63,682 bases of DNA from Bryobacteraceae bacterium (GTDB taxonomy: Bacteria > Acidobacteriota > Terriglobia > Bryobacterales > Bryobacteraceae): positions 1-63,682 of the forward strand of contig JAHCHE010000040.1 in NCBI GenBank assembly GCA_026129905.1. The letters are read 5' to 3'. Below, piece by piece: positions 1-8,621 of this stretch. Made by a program: the position numbers and the translations under genes. Each line of letters opens with the position of its first letter. Position 1 is the first letter of the stretch. The notes beneath the pieces are model-generated. The model saw nothing but the letters and a program-made list of their open reading frames with translations. It searched no databases and had not been told where the DNA came from.

Positions 1-46
1 ATGCGCCGACCCGCTGTCTGGTTGGACCCGCCTCAGATCGGTCCGC

Positions 47-1528
47 TCAGGGCTTCTCCACGCGCACGGTAGCGCCGGGGCCGACGACCACCCGCACCCA
101 CGAGACGTCGCGCCCGAGCGGCGCTTTTGCCGCCCGCGCCTTCTCCAGTCGCCCGTTCACCAACAGCGTCTCCGCCACCCCCGGAAACGCCGCCTGCCAC
201 ACCAGCGACGGGCCCCGCTGGTTCGTGAATAGCGTCTTGCGGTCCCCTTCGTGCCGCACCGCGATCCGATTCCCCCGCACCGGCAGGTTGCGGAGTTCGG
301 CCCACGCGATCCCGCCCAGGCTCGGCCGCGTCCGGATCACGCGGCCGACGTACATCGGCTCCTCGGAGGCATGCCGCGGCGGAACCGGATCGACGTTGAC
401 CCCCATCGTCCCGGTCACGATGGCGCCGATTACCGAGTAGGACACTTCGGGGTATTCCCGCCGCTCGCGCTCTTCGCGCGTCAGGTCCATCATCTGGGCG
501 TAGGCGACCTCCGGCTCGCCGTAGCGGTACAGGATCTCGGCGTGGTGCGACTGCCCCTCGACCGAACTGGACGGGCGCTTCCGAATCGAATCGAGGAGGC
601 TGCGCAGCGCGCCCCGCGCTTTCTCCCCGTCATCGGCGATATCCCGGTACAGCAGTTGGGCGCCCGCGGTTCCCTCCAACCGGTAGTCTTTGCCGAGGTG
701 CGAATAGAAGCGCCGGTCCCGCTCGTTCCACCATTCTCGGTTCACCAGCGCTCTCACCTCCTCGGCCTTGGCGAGGTACGCGTTCGCCCCGGCCTCCTCC
801 CCGCGCAGTTCCTGGATTCGCGCGTACGCCAGGTACGCTGCGTACTGGGTCGCCAACAGATCCACCCCCAGCACGAACTCGTCCCGGCTCTCGTGGTAGC
901 TCGGATCGCCGCGAAAAAAGTGGAACTTCTTCGCCGCGTCGAAGCCCTCCGGCGCGTTCATGAACCGCTTGCGCTTCATCGCCCGGTCGATTCCGAGGTC
1001 CCACCGCTCGACGTAGTCCTTCACCGTCCGGTCGTAGAAGTTGAGAAACACGGGGTCCTCGACGTACGCCAGGTCCCCGGACCAGACGTGCATCCGGTAG
1101 CAGGCGTCCAGCACGTCGAAATTCGCCGGCAGGTTGTACCAGAACTCCCGGTCGTTCTTGTAATCCACGGGCGCCGGCCGGTTGTAGCGGTCGATCTCCC
1201 AGTAACTGCACCAGTCCTTCGCATCCGAGATGTTCTCGGCGAACCGCCGCAACATGTTCCGGTTGTGCCGCGCCAGCCCGAGGGCATGGCCGCCGGTCGC
1301 CTGGTGCGCCACGTCGCGCATGCAGAACGCCTCCCGGCCAGGCAGCGCCGCCTCGTACCACGGCCCCACCGGGTCGCCTTCAAACGCGTACGCCAGGGCC
1401 TGCTTCTTCGCCCAGTTGAATCCCTCCGCCAGCCGCGCATCCGAGGACTCCAGCTCGATGCCGGCCGGATCGCCGGCCGCCGCCGGCAATCCAGCCAGAA
1501 TCAAAACCAGCAGCGTGCGAGGTCCCAT
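47..1528 (-). CDS. Exported six-hairpin glycosidase-like protein
   Basis: This 493-residue protein has a leader peptide (MGPRTLLVLILAGLPAAAG) and so is probably periplasmic. The body is rich in Trp, Tyr and acidic residues typical of an (alpha/alpha)6 barrel: AFCMRDVAHQATGGHALGL near residue 70, then DWCSYWEIDRYNRPAP and EFWYNLPANFDVLDACYRM. It is collinear along its whole length with residues about 185-620 of the divergent protein at 4998-6902, including FCMRD, FWEI and the C-terminal LFTNQRGPSLVW block. Its start codon directly abuts the stop of the TonB-dependent receptor gene (stop at 1529), so the two form an operon, and it probably trims a glycan taken up by that receptor. The exact GH family and substrate cannot be assigned by eye. 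The call of a six-hairpin fold is by similarity of pattern; the export signal and operon position are seen directly. Confidence 0.75.
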   Translation of the reverse strand: MGPRTLLVLILAGLPAAAGDPAGIELESSDARLAEGFNWAKKQALAYAFEGDPVGPWYEAALPGREAFCMRDVAHQATGGHALGLARHNRNMLRRFAENISDAKDWCSYWEIDRYNRPAPVDYKNDREFWYNLPANFDVLDACYRMHVWSGDLAYVEDPVFLNFYDRTVKDYVERWDLGIDRAMKRKRFMNAPEGFDAAKKFHFFRGDPSYHESRDEFVLGVDLLATQYAAYLAYARIQELRGEEAGANAYLAKAEEVRALVNREWWNERDRRFYSHLGKDYRLEGTAGAQLLYRDIADDGEKARGALRSLLDSIRKRPSSSVEGQSHHAEILYRYGEPEVAYAQMMDLTREERERREYPEVSYSVIGAIVTGTMGVNVDPVPPRHASEEPMYVGRVIRTRPSLGGIAWAELRNLPVRGNRIAVRHEGDRKTLFTNQRGPSLVWQAAFPGVAETLLVNGRLEKARAAKAPLGRDVSWVRVVVGPGATVRVEKP

Positions 1529-4500
1529 CTAGAACAGCAGGCGCATGCCGAGCTGAACCTCGCGCGGCGTCAGGATTGTATTCGTGATCCGGCCGAAGTC
1601 GCCCGAGGCGCGGTTGGTGACCGGATTCGCGAAGTGCGGATTGTTGAACGCGTTGAAGAACTCGGCCCGGAACTCCAGCGACGAACGCTCACGGATCCGG
1701 AACGCCTTGAATACCGAGAGATCGAAGTTCACTACCCCAGGCCCGCGCAGCGTACCCGGTTTGGCGTTGCCGAAGACATAAGGGTCCGCCGGGTCGGCGA
1801 AGCACGCGGTGTCGAACCACTGCCCGACGAGCTTCGGCGTCCCCACGTCCGAACACGTCACGTTGGCGAAGTTGTTGGTGCCCGTATTAAGCAGGTTGTT
1901 GCGGGCCAGCGCCGAGAGCGGCTCGCCGGTGCGCAGCGTTGCGATGCCGTTGATGCTCCAGCCGCCCGCCAGCAGGTCCGCGACGGCCGGTGCGTTGGTC
2001 ATGTACCGGCGCCCTTTGCCGAACGGTAGCTCATAGGTCCAGCTCCCGCTGAACACGTGGCGCAGATCGATGGCCTTGCTGCTTGACGGAAACCAGTTGA
2101 GCTTGTCGTCCCAAACCCAGAACACGTTCATGTTGTCGTTCGAGTGGGAGTAGGTATACGAAAACAACCCTTGGAAACCGTTCGCGAAACGCCGGGTGTA
2201 CTTGGCCTGGAGCGAGTTGTAGCGCGAAGTGCCGTTGGATCCGCGCTCGATGATGTTCTGGGTCAGCGGCGAGATCGCGTAATAGGGGCGGCGCGGATCG
2301 AGCGCGCCGGCGGCCGGCGTCAGCGGCGTGTTGATGTTGCGGCCGCGGAACAGGTTGGTCCCGCGCGTCGCCACGTACGCGACCTCGAGCACGCCTTCCG
2401 GCCCCAACTGCCGCTGCGCCCCAATGTTCCACATTAGGATGGTTCCCTGCCGGTAGTTCTGCGGCAGGTAGAACGGCTGGATGCCGCGAATCGGATCGAT
2501 CACCGGCGCCAGGGGCACGGGCGAGAAGTCGGGCAAACCGTCCACGCTCAGCTTGTTGAACGGCCGGAACGGCGTCGATGCCGAAACCGAGAAGTTTTGG
2601 AACAGCGGGAAGTTCCTTTCGAGAGTGCCGCCGTTGGCGCCGAAATTGTCCGTGAAATAGCTGACGCCGAAGGCGCCCCGTACGGCCAACTTGCCCTGGT
2701 TCGGCGACCACGCAAAGCCGGCGCGCGGGGCGAAGTTGGTCTTGCGGGTATCCACGTTCGGGCCGCGATTGTCGTCGGTCGCTCCGTTGAACTTGCCGGT
2801 GGTCGGGTTGAAATTGACGTGCCGGTTGTAGTTCTCGATCGGGTGCGTGAAGATGTCCCACCGCAGGCCGAGATTCAGCGTGAGAGCGCGGCTGACGCGC
2901 CAGTCGTCCTGGAAGTAGGCGCCGCCCTGCACCATCCGGACGTCGGGCCGGGTGTTTACGAGGCCGCGGAAAACGGTGCTCGGATACCCGAGCAGGAAAC
3001 TTCCGAACTCGGAGCCCTGCCGGCCCTCGATGCTGGTCATGTCGCGGGTGAACGTGAACGTGCCGCGCGCCGAGCCTTCCGGATTGGTCAGCGTCGAGCG
3101 GATGCGGCGCAGGTCCAGTCCGACCTTGAACGTGTGCGAATTGCGCACCCACGTCGCTCCTTCGGTCAGCTCGAACACGTTTGCCAGGCGGATGGCGTTC
3201 GTCCATCCGGGCGCGCCGAACCCATACAGTGGGTTGACGGAGAACCCGGAGATGCCGCGCGATTCCGGGAATGCGGGAAGATTCCCGTTGCGGATGCCCA
3301 GCTCGTTGTTCTTATCGACGTTGTTGTCGTTGCCGAAATGGCTGGTATTGAAACGGTTGAAGCCGACGCGCAGCTCGTTCAGCAGGTTCGGCCGGATGGC
3401 GGTCGAATAGCCCGCCACGGCGTTGTGGTTGCGGGACCTCGAATCGGGATCGGCCGACATGAACTGGTTGGCCGGCGGAACCGTGTCCAGGTCGCGCCGC
3501 GCGTGCGACTCGCGGATGAACAGACGCCCGGCCCGCTCGAACTGGTAGTCGCCCTTGATATCGAACGCGTTAACCGTCTGGCTGTTGCTGACGTTCTCGC
3601 CGTAGTTCTGAAACGGCCCCGGCCTGCTCGGGGCTTTGTTCGGCTGCGGCCAGATCTCCAGGACCCTGGCCGTGACGGGATCCCAGCGGGAGACCGGGAT
3701 GCTGTTGCCCGGGAAGGGCGTCACCCCGGCCGCGGTCGTCGCGCTGTCCGGATCGTAGATCGTGTCGAAGCCTTCCGCTGGCAACAGGATGCCCTGGCGC
3801 ATCGACGCCGTCGGGACGTTGATGTTGTACGTGACGCCGTTGCGCAGCCGGATCCCCTGGTAGTCGCCGAAGAAGAAAGCTTTGTTCTTGATAATGGGGC
3901 CGCCGATCGTGCCTCCGAACTGGTTCGTCTTGAACGGAGCTTTGCTGCCGGCGAAAAAGCTGCGCGCGTTGAGCGACTGGTTCCGCACGTACTCGAACAG
4001 CGACCCGTGGAACTCGTTCGTGCCGGAGCGCAGCGTCAGGTTCACCACCGCGCCGCCGAAGGTGCCGAACTCGGCGCTCGGATTGTTGGTCTGGACCTTG
4101 AACTCTTCGATCGCCTCGACGGGCGGGGCGATGTTGATAAAGGCGTTCAGCGGCTCGGTGTTGGCGACGCCGTCGATGGTGAAACTGGTGCCGGACCAGG
4201 GCACGCCGTTCACCGTCGAGGTGATGAAGGTGCGGGCGCCGGCGCCCGACGCGGATTCCGGCGCGTCTCCGAAGCCGCGGGGAACCGCGCCGGGAGAAAG
4301 CTGGACCAGTTGCGAGAAAATCCTTCCGTTCAGCGGCAAGGTTTGGATCTGGCGTCCCTCGATGGTTTCTCCGATGTCGGAGGTCGTGCTCTGGACCAGC
4401 GCGACCTGCGAGCGGACCTCGATCGTCTCCGTAACGGCGCCCACCTGGAGGCTCACGTCCACCCGGGTGGTCTGGGCAACGCTGACGACGTTATCCGACA

Positions 4501-4765
4501 CGACGGCGGCGCGAAAGCCGGCCGCTTCTACCTTCACCGTGTAGGAACCCGGCGGAACCGAGGGCGCCACGTAGTTGCCCTGGGAATCCGTTTGGGACGT
4601 CCAGGCGATTCCCGTACCCTGATTGGTGACGGTGATCTGCGCGTTCGGGACCGCCGCTTCCGACGCATCGACAACGGTACCAACCAGCCGGCCGCTGATG
4701 GCCTGGCCTATTGCGAGCGAACTCGCGACCAGCGTCAGGGCGACGCCAATGCCTGCTGTCTTCAT
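1529..4765 (-). CDS. TonB-dependent receptor with carboxypeptidase-regulatory-like domain (Oar type)
   Basis: This 1078-residue outer-membrane receptor starts with a signal peptide ending near LAIGQ. A carboxypeptidase-regulatory-like (Cna-B-like) domain follows at about residues 23-105 (GRLVGTVVDASEAAVPNAQI), then a plug domain (about 115-250, with IQTLPLNGRIFSQLVQLSPG and the FTIDGVANTEP segment) and a long beta-barrel ending in a C-terminal Phe (LGMRLLF), as in outer-membrane barrels. This architecture is the large acidobacterial family related to Oar, and no SusD-like gene is nearby. It is the first gene of an operon with the glycosidase at 47-1528, and diverges from the membrane regulator at 4998-6902 across a 232-bp intergenic region. 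It is clearly less similar to the two tandem receptors at 31936-39196 than those are to each other. The likely ligand is a carbohydrate, which is inference. Confidence 0.93.
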   Translation of the reverse strand: MKTAGIGVALTLVASSLAIGQAISGRLVGTVVDASEAAVPNAQITVTNQGTGIAWTSQTDSQGNYVAPSVPPGSYTVKVEAAGFRAAVVSDNVVSVAQTTRVDVSLQVGAVTETIEVRSQVALVQSTTSDIGETIEGRQIQTLPLNGRIFSQLVQLSPGAVPRGFGDAPESASGAGARTFITSTVNGVPWSGTSFTIDGVANTEPLNAFINIAPPVEAIEEFKVQTNNPSAEFGTFGGAVVNLTLRSGTNEFHGSLFEYVRNQSLNARSFFAGSKAPFKTNQFGGTIGGPIIKNKAFFFGDYQGIRLRNGVTYNINVPTASMRQGILLPAEGFDTIYDPDSATTAAGVTPFPGNSIPVSRWDPVTARVLEIWPQPNKAPSRPGPFQNYGENVSNSQTVNAFDIKGDYQFERAGRLFIRESHARRDLDTVPPANQFMSADPDSRSRNHNAVAGYSTAIRPNLLNELRVGFNRFNTSHFGNDNNVDKNNELGIRNGNLPAFPESRGISGFSVNPLYGFGAPGWTNAIRLANVFELTEGATWVRNSHTFKVGLDLRRIRSTLTNPEGSARGTFTFTRDMTSIEGRQGSEFGSFLLGYPSTVFRGLVNTRPDVRMVQGGAYFQDDWRVSRALTLNLGLRWDIFTHPIENYNRHVNFNPTTGKFNGATDDNRGPNVDTRKTNFAPRAGFAWSPNQGKLAVRGAFGVSYFTDNFGANGGTLERNFPLFQNFSVSASTPFRPFNKLSVDGLPDFSPVPLAPVIDPIRGIQPFYLPQNYRQGTILMWNIGAQRQLGPEGVLEVAYVATRGTNLFRGRNINTPLTPAAGALDPRRPYYAISPLTQNIIERGSNGTSRYNSLQAKYTRRFANGFQGLFSYTYSHSNDNMNVFWVWDDKLNWFPSSSKAIDLRHVFSGSWTYELPFGKGRRYMTNAPAVADLLAGGWSINGIATLRTGEPLSALARNNLLNTGTNNFANVTCSDVGTPKLVGQWFDTACFADPADPYVFGNAKPGTLRGPGVVNFDLSVFKAFRIRERSSLEFRAEFFNAFNNPHFANPVTNRASGDFGRITNTILTPREVQLGMRLLF

Positions 4766-4879
4766 GGAAAGTAAGCTCCTTGTTGCGATTCGTGCTCTTC
4801 GGGAGGATGGAAACCCGGCTCTCGAATACAGGGAGCCAGCCTCAAGGCGCGGCCCGAATCCCCCCCCAGAAGCTCACTG

Positions 4880-4909
4880 ATCATAAAATGGTCCGGAGAC
4901 AGCCGGCAA
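4880..4909 (-). promoter_or_regulatory. Candidate sigma-70-type promoter for the receptor operon
   Basis: Read on the minus strand, TTGCCG (4909-4904) is followed after 18 bp by TATGAT (4885-4880), about 115 nt upstream of the receptor start codon at 4765. The -10 match is fair and the -35 match partial. Without transcript data this is a weak call. Confidence 0.35.
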
Positions 4910-4921
4910 CGGGAATTAACT

Positions 4922-4939
4922 GTCAATTCACGGTCAATT
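4922..4939. promoter_or_regulatory. Direct repeat GTCAATT x2, 11 bp apart
   Basis: GTCAATT occurs at 4922-4928 and again at 4933-4939, so equivalent bases lie 11 bp apart, one helical turn. The repeats sit in the divergent region between the receptor operon and the regulator at 4998. Repeats spaced this way are typical of tandem binding by winged-helix regulators, so this is a candidate operator for the product of 4998-6902. That function is inference. Confidence 0.35.
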
Positions 4940-4997
4940 AACAGGGCGGCCGCCCGCTGTCCTATACTTATCCGAGGGGCGATCGCTAGGGGGCGAC

Positions 4998-6902
4998 GTG
5001 TCGGAGCGGGCGATCAAGGTCAACCCGGAAGCGGAGTCGTATCCGACGGACCACGAGTGCCGGGCGCTGGTGGAGCGGATCCTGGCCAGCGCGGAGTTCA
5101 ACCGGACCAAGCGGCTGCGCGATTTCCTCGTTTACGTCGTCGAGCATAAGCTGGCTGGGGAGTCGCAGCAGGTGTCCGAGGTCTACATTGGGCAGCGAGT
5201 CTTCGGCCGGCCCCCAAACTACAATCCCGGCGAAGACAGCATCGTCCGGACCGAAGCCCGCAATCTGCGGCAGCGGCTGGAGCGGTATTTCGCCGGAGAA
5301 GGCATCGACGAGCGGCTCATTCTGGAGATCCCGCGGGGCGGCTATGTGCCGGTCTTCCGCCCCCGCCCGGCGCCGGCAAAGGAGCCAATTCCGCCACCGC
5401 CGCCGGCCACTCGCCGGACGATGTGGATCTGGCTGGGCGGCGCGCTGACCGCGGCGGCGGGGCTGACGTTTCTGTGGCGCCTTCAAGCGACCATTGACCC
5501 GGGGGACCCCGGTCCGGCGCGGCCGCTCTCCCGCCAGGTCGGCGCGCTGCAGTTGGATTCCTCCGATCCGCGGCTCGTGCGCGCCTTCGCGAGCGCCAGG
5601 CAGCGGGCGCTCGGCTACGTCTACACCGGCGACGCGATCGGAGACTGGTACGACAGCACGGCGGGAAACCGTTATGCGTTCTGCATGCGCGATGCATCGC
5701 ACCAGAGCACAGGCGCGGCCCTGCTGGGGCTGACCGGCCACACCCGCAATATGTTCCGCCGGTTCGCCGGAAGCATCGCTCGTACTCGCGACTGGTGCGG
5801 ATTCTGGGAGATCAACAAAGACGGGTTCCCCGCGCCGGCGGACTATCGCAGCGACCAGGATTTCTGGTACTGCCTGCCCGCGAACTTCGACCTCATGCAG
5901 GCCGCCTACCGCCAGTTCTTGTGGACGAACGACCGGAGCTACTTCGATGCCACGTTTTCCGACTTCTACGACCGAACCGTGACCAGCTATGTCGAGGCCT
6001 GGGACCGGGATGGCGACGGCATCATGGAGAGCCGGCCGGCGCCGCGCTACCGCGGGATCGCGTCCTACTACCAGGAGGAGCCGCGGCCGCTGGTGGGCGC
6101 GGACCTGGTGGCGGCGCAGTACAGGGGCTACCTGGTCTACGCCGCGATCCAGGAACGCAAGGGCGCCAAGGGGAGTCTATCGCAGAAGCTCGCCGGGCAG
6201 TATCGGAGCAAGGCGGAAGCGCTGCGTGCGCGTTTCAACGCGGAATGGTGGAATCCCCTTCAGAACCGCTACTACGCCTCGATCCTGCCGGACGGCAAGT
6301 ACTTCGACGGCTATATCGCCGACGCAAACGTGTTCACGCTGCGGTTCGGCATCGCCGAGCCGGGCGCGAAGACGGAAGCCGCGCTCGATGCGCTTGAGAA
6401 AATCCGGCCGGCGTTCGATCAAACCTTGTCGTATATACCGGAACTTCTGTTTGAATATGGGCGAAATGAATCGGCCCACCGCTTGTTCCTGGAACTCGCG
6501 GATCCGGATTTCCAGAGCGCGGTGATGCCGGAGATTGTCTTCGCCGCCGTGGCGGCGGTTGGGACGGGGTTGATGGGGCTGTCGCCCGACGCGCCCAATG
6601 CGACGGTAGAAACGCAGCCGCGCCTGCCGGAGGAAGTTGCGTGGGTAAGGCTGTCGCGAGCGCCGGTGCTGGACAACGAAGTAGCGGTGTATCACCGGGG
6701 GGTGACCGAAACGACCTTCACAAACCAGTCAGGCCCGCTGGTCTATTGGAAAGCCAGTTTTCCGGCAAAGGCCGGCGGCCAGATCTTCGTTGACGGCGAG
6801 CCGGTTCCATCCGCGGTGGAGGAGCGGGCGAACCGCCAGGCGGTCGTGTCGGCGGTGGCGCCCGTGAAGCCCGGGCAGGCCCGGACAGCGCAGTACCGCT
6901 AG
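4998..6902 (+). CDS. Membrane one-component regulator with glycosidase-like periplasmic sensor
   Basis: The GTG at 4998 has a good ribosome binding site (AGGGGG a few bases upstream) and gives 634 residues. Residues about 18-118 form the acidobacterial domain with RLRDFLVYVVEHKLAG, VFGRPPNYNPGEDSIVRTEA and ILEIPRGGYVPVF, whose C-terminal beta-strand pattern resembles a winged-helix wing. A proline run and one membrane segment (MWIWLGGALTAAAGLTFLW, about 140-158) follow. Residues about 185-620 are then a full-length paralogue of the exported glycosidase at 47-1528 (AFCMRDASHQSTGAALLGL, DWCGFWEI, FWYCLPANFDL). The order DNA-binding-like domain, membrane span, periplasmic domain is that of CadC/ToxR-type one-component regulators. 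It diverges from the receptor-glycosidase operon and probably controls it. Whether the glycosidase domain is still catalytic cannot be decided by eye. Confidence 0.75.
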   Translation: MSERAIKVNPEAESYPTDHECRALVERILASAEFNRTKRLRDFLVYVVEHKLAGESQQVSEVYIGQRVFGRPPNYNPGEDSIVRTEARNLRQRLERYFAGEGIDERLILEIPRGGYVPVFRPRPAPAKEPIPPPPPATRRTMWIWLGGALTAAAGLTFLWRLQATIDPGDPGPARPLSRQVGALQLDSSDPRLVRAFASARQRALGYVYTGDAIGDWYDSTAGNRYAFCMRDASHQSTGAALLGLTGHTRNMFRRFAGSIARTRDWCGFWEINKDGFPAPADYRSDQDFWYCLPANFDLMQAAYRQFLWTNDRSYFDATFSDFYDRTVTSYVEAWDRDGDGIMESRPAPRYRGIASYYQEEPRPLVGADLVAAQYRGYLVYAAIQERKGAKGSLSQKLAGQYRSKAEALRARFNAEWWNPLQNRYYASILPDGKYFDGYIADANVFTLRFGIAEPGAKTEAALDALEKIRPAFDQTLSYIPELLFEYGRNESAHRLFLELADPDFQSAVMPEIVFAAVAAVGTGLMGLSPDAPNATVETQPRLPEEVAWVRLSRAPVLDNEVAVYHRGVTETTFTNQSGPLVYWKASFPAKAGGQIFVDGEPVPSAVEERANRQAVVSAVAPVKPGQARTAQYR

Positions 6903-6915
6903 GGGAACGACGCGA

Positions 6916-7284
6916 TCAAGCTGTGCCGCCCTCGGCGCGCCTTCCCAACGCCGCCCGGGTCTTCCTGGGAAGTTTCGCCAACACAAGCTCGTAGGCCTGC
7001 CGCAGAAGCCGCTTCGTTTCCGCCGGCGCCAGCGCGTCGTCCCTCTCAAGCGCCACCCAGTGCGCGCGCGCCAGGTACGGCGCAGGTATGATGTCCGGCC
7101 GTTCGATCAATTCGGCGAACTCTTCCGGAGAGCACTTGAACGACAGCGCCGTCGCCGCTGGTTCCAGCGGCAGCACCGCGAACATCTTCCCTCCCACCTT
7201 GAACACCAGGTCGTTCCCCCATTGAACCGATTCCTCCGCCCGCGGCAGCGAAAGACAAGACCGTCGAACCCACTGGATGCTCAT
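6916..7284 (-). CDS. MmcQ/YjbR family DNA-binding-like protein
   Basis: This small protein (122 residues from the ATG at 7284, MSIQWVRRSCLSLPRAEESV) matches the MmcQ/YjbR family: an early PRAEESVQWGNDLVFKVGGK segment, then FAVLPLEP, a PEEFAELIERPDIIPAPYLA block and a C-terminal helix ending LVLAKLPRKTRAALG. The reading frame is open a further 22 codons upstream, but those residues are not family-like and the internal Met gives the usual length of about 115-120. The family has a CyaY-like fold and is often called a DNA-binding protein, but its biochemical role is poorly known. It converges with the regulator gene that ends at 6902, only 13 bp away. Confidence 0.8.
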   Translation of the reverse strand: MSIQWVRRSCLSLPRAEESVQWGNDLVFKVGGKMFAVLPLEPAATALSFKCSPEEFAELIERPDIIPAPYLARAHWVALERDDALAPAETKRLLRQAYELVLAKLPRKTRAALGRRAEGGTA

Positions 7285-7555
7285 AACGATTCGACAGTTT
7301 ACCGTCGATGGTTGTGTTGCGCGTGGAGCAGCGAAATTCAGGCTAAGCATAGGCTAAGCACGTCCGCTCCAAGGATCAAAATCGCATTCACTCCGCCCAT
7401 ACTCCTCCTGGGAACGAAGTTCTCTGCCCAAGGGCGTGAACTGGATGTATCAGCGGAAACTCGACGGTTGATGTAAGCTCGCCAACCGCAGCGGCGGCTT
7501 CACCTTTCGGAAAGGAACAGCCTTGGTCAAGTGGCATCCGTCGCGAGGCAGCTCG

Positions 7556-7900
7556 CACGTTCACCGTCACCTCGATTGAGATCACGGAGCCGCCCCCGGA
7601 TCCGTCTCGATTCCTTCGGGTGAAAGCCCATCGAGCCCTGAAAGACCATCGTCAGTTCCTCGCCCCGCCAGGGGACATGCATCAAACCGGCTACTGAATG
7701 GCTCTTCATACCCAGGAGGAGATGGCCGAGTTCGTGCGAGATGAGGTAGCTCAGATCCTCGCATGCCAGAACGGGTTCCCCTCGGTGGATTGGTCCGCCC
7801 GATCGGCAAATACATAAACGGTGGAACTGGGTTTGCCCTCGTGACGCCACAGCAAAAGGGGCCTGCCTGAACCACCAGACGTTCGTCAAACGTATCCTGG
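7556..7900 (-). pseudogene. Relic of a small zinc-metalloprotease-like protein
   Basis: On the minus strand one frame encodes DLSYLISHELGHLLLGMKSH, with the HELGH zinc motif at 7736-7722, followed by SVAGLMHVPWRGEELTM and FHPKESRRIRGRLRD. This is the conserved C-terminal half of a small acidobacterial metalloprotease-like family. The frame continues upstream only by running antisense through the ABC ATPase gene, with no family-like N-terminus and no plausible start before 7944; part of the upstream family-like sequence appears to sit in another frame. It is therefore best read as a frameshifted or truncated copy. The 7285-7555 flank holds nothing else I can recognise. Confidence 0.5.
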
Positions 7901-7943
7901 AAAGGACTCGCCGCGCGGAGAGCGTAAAAGTCGAAGAAAGCGG

Positions 7944-8621
7944 ATGCCCCTTCTCACCCTCGATCACGTAAGCAAAACCTATCGGACCAACGGCGCGGCA
8001 GTGACGGCGCTGCGCGATGTCTCGCTGGCGGTGGAAGCCGGCCGCTTCGTCGCCCTCGCCGGGCGCAGCGGATGCGGCAAAACCACGCTGCTGAACCTCG
8101 CCGGCGCGATGGATTTTCCTTCCAGCGGCGAGGTCCTCATCGACGGCGTGACCACCACCGGGCTTGGCGACGCCGCGCTCACCAGGCTCCGGCGCGCGCA
8201 CGTCGGGTTCATCTTTCAGTTGTTCCACCTGCTACCCACGCTCTCGGTCGTCGAGAACGTCGAACTGCCGTTGCTGCTGGCCGGCCGCTCCGGCGCGCGC
8301 GGCGCGGCGCTCGAAAGCCTGCGCTGGGTGGAACTGGAGGACCTGGCCGGCCGCATGCCCCACCAGCTTTCCGGCGGCCAGATGCAGCGCGTCGCCATCG
8401 CCCGCGCGCTGGTCCACTCGCCTAAACTGTTGTTGGCCGACGAACCGATCGGCAACCTCGATACCGCCACCGGCAGCACCGTCGTCGCGCTGCTCCGGAG
8501 AATCGCGCGTGAACGGGGCGCGGCCGTACTGATGGCGACCCACAGCATGGAAAGCGCCGCCGCTTGCGACGCCATCGTCCGCCTGCGCGACGGCCGCATC
8601 GAGGAGATCGAACCCCGGTGA
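7944..8621 (+). CDS. ABC transporter ATP-binding protein (LolD/MacB-like)
   Basis: This 225-residue ATPase has Walker A GRSGCGKT at 40-47, Q-loop FIFQLFHLLP near 89-98, the signature LSGGQMQRVAIARAL starting at 142, Walker B LLLADE at 162-167 followed by PIGNLD, and the switch His in ATHS near the C-terminus. Length and sequence fit the LolD/MacB/FtsE group, which power extraction of lipoproteins or export from the inner membrane. The permease starts at the overlapping GTGA (8618), so translation is coupled. With the permease and the AttH-like gene it forms a three-gene unit found in many bacteria whose substrate is not established. Confidence 0.93.
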   Translation: MPLLTLDHVSKTYRTNGAAVTALRDVSLAVEAGRFVALAGRSGCGKTTLLNLAGAMDFPSSGEVLIDGVTTTGLGDAALTRLRRAHVGFIFQLFHLLPTLSVVENVELPLLLAGRSGARGAALESLRWVELEDLAGRMPHQLSGGQMQRVAIARALVHSPKLLLADEPIGNLDTATGSTVVALLRRIARERGAAVLMATHSMESAAACDAIVRLRDGRIEEIEPR

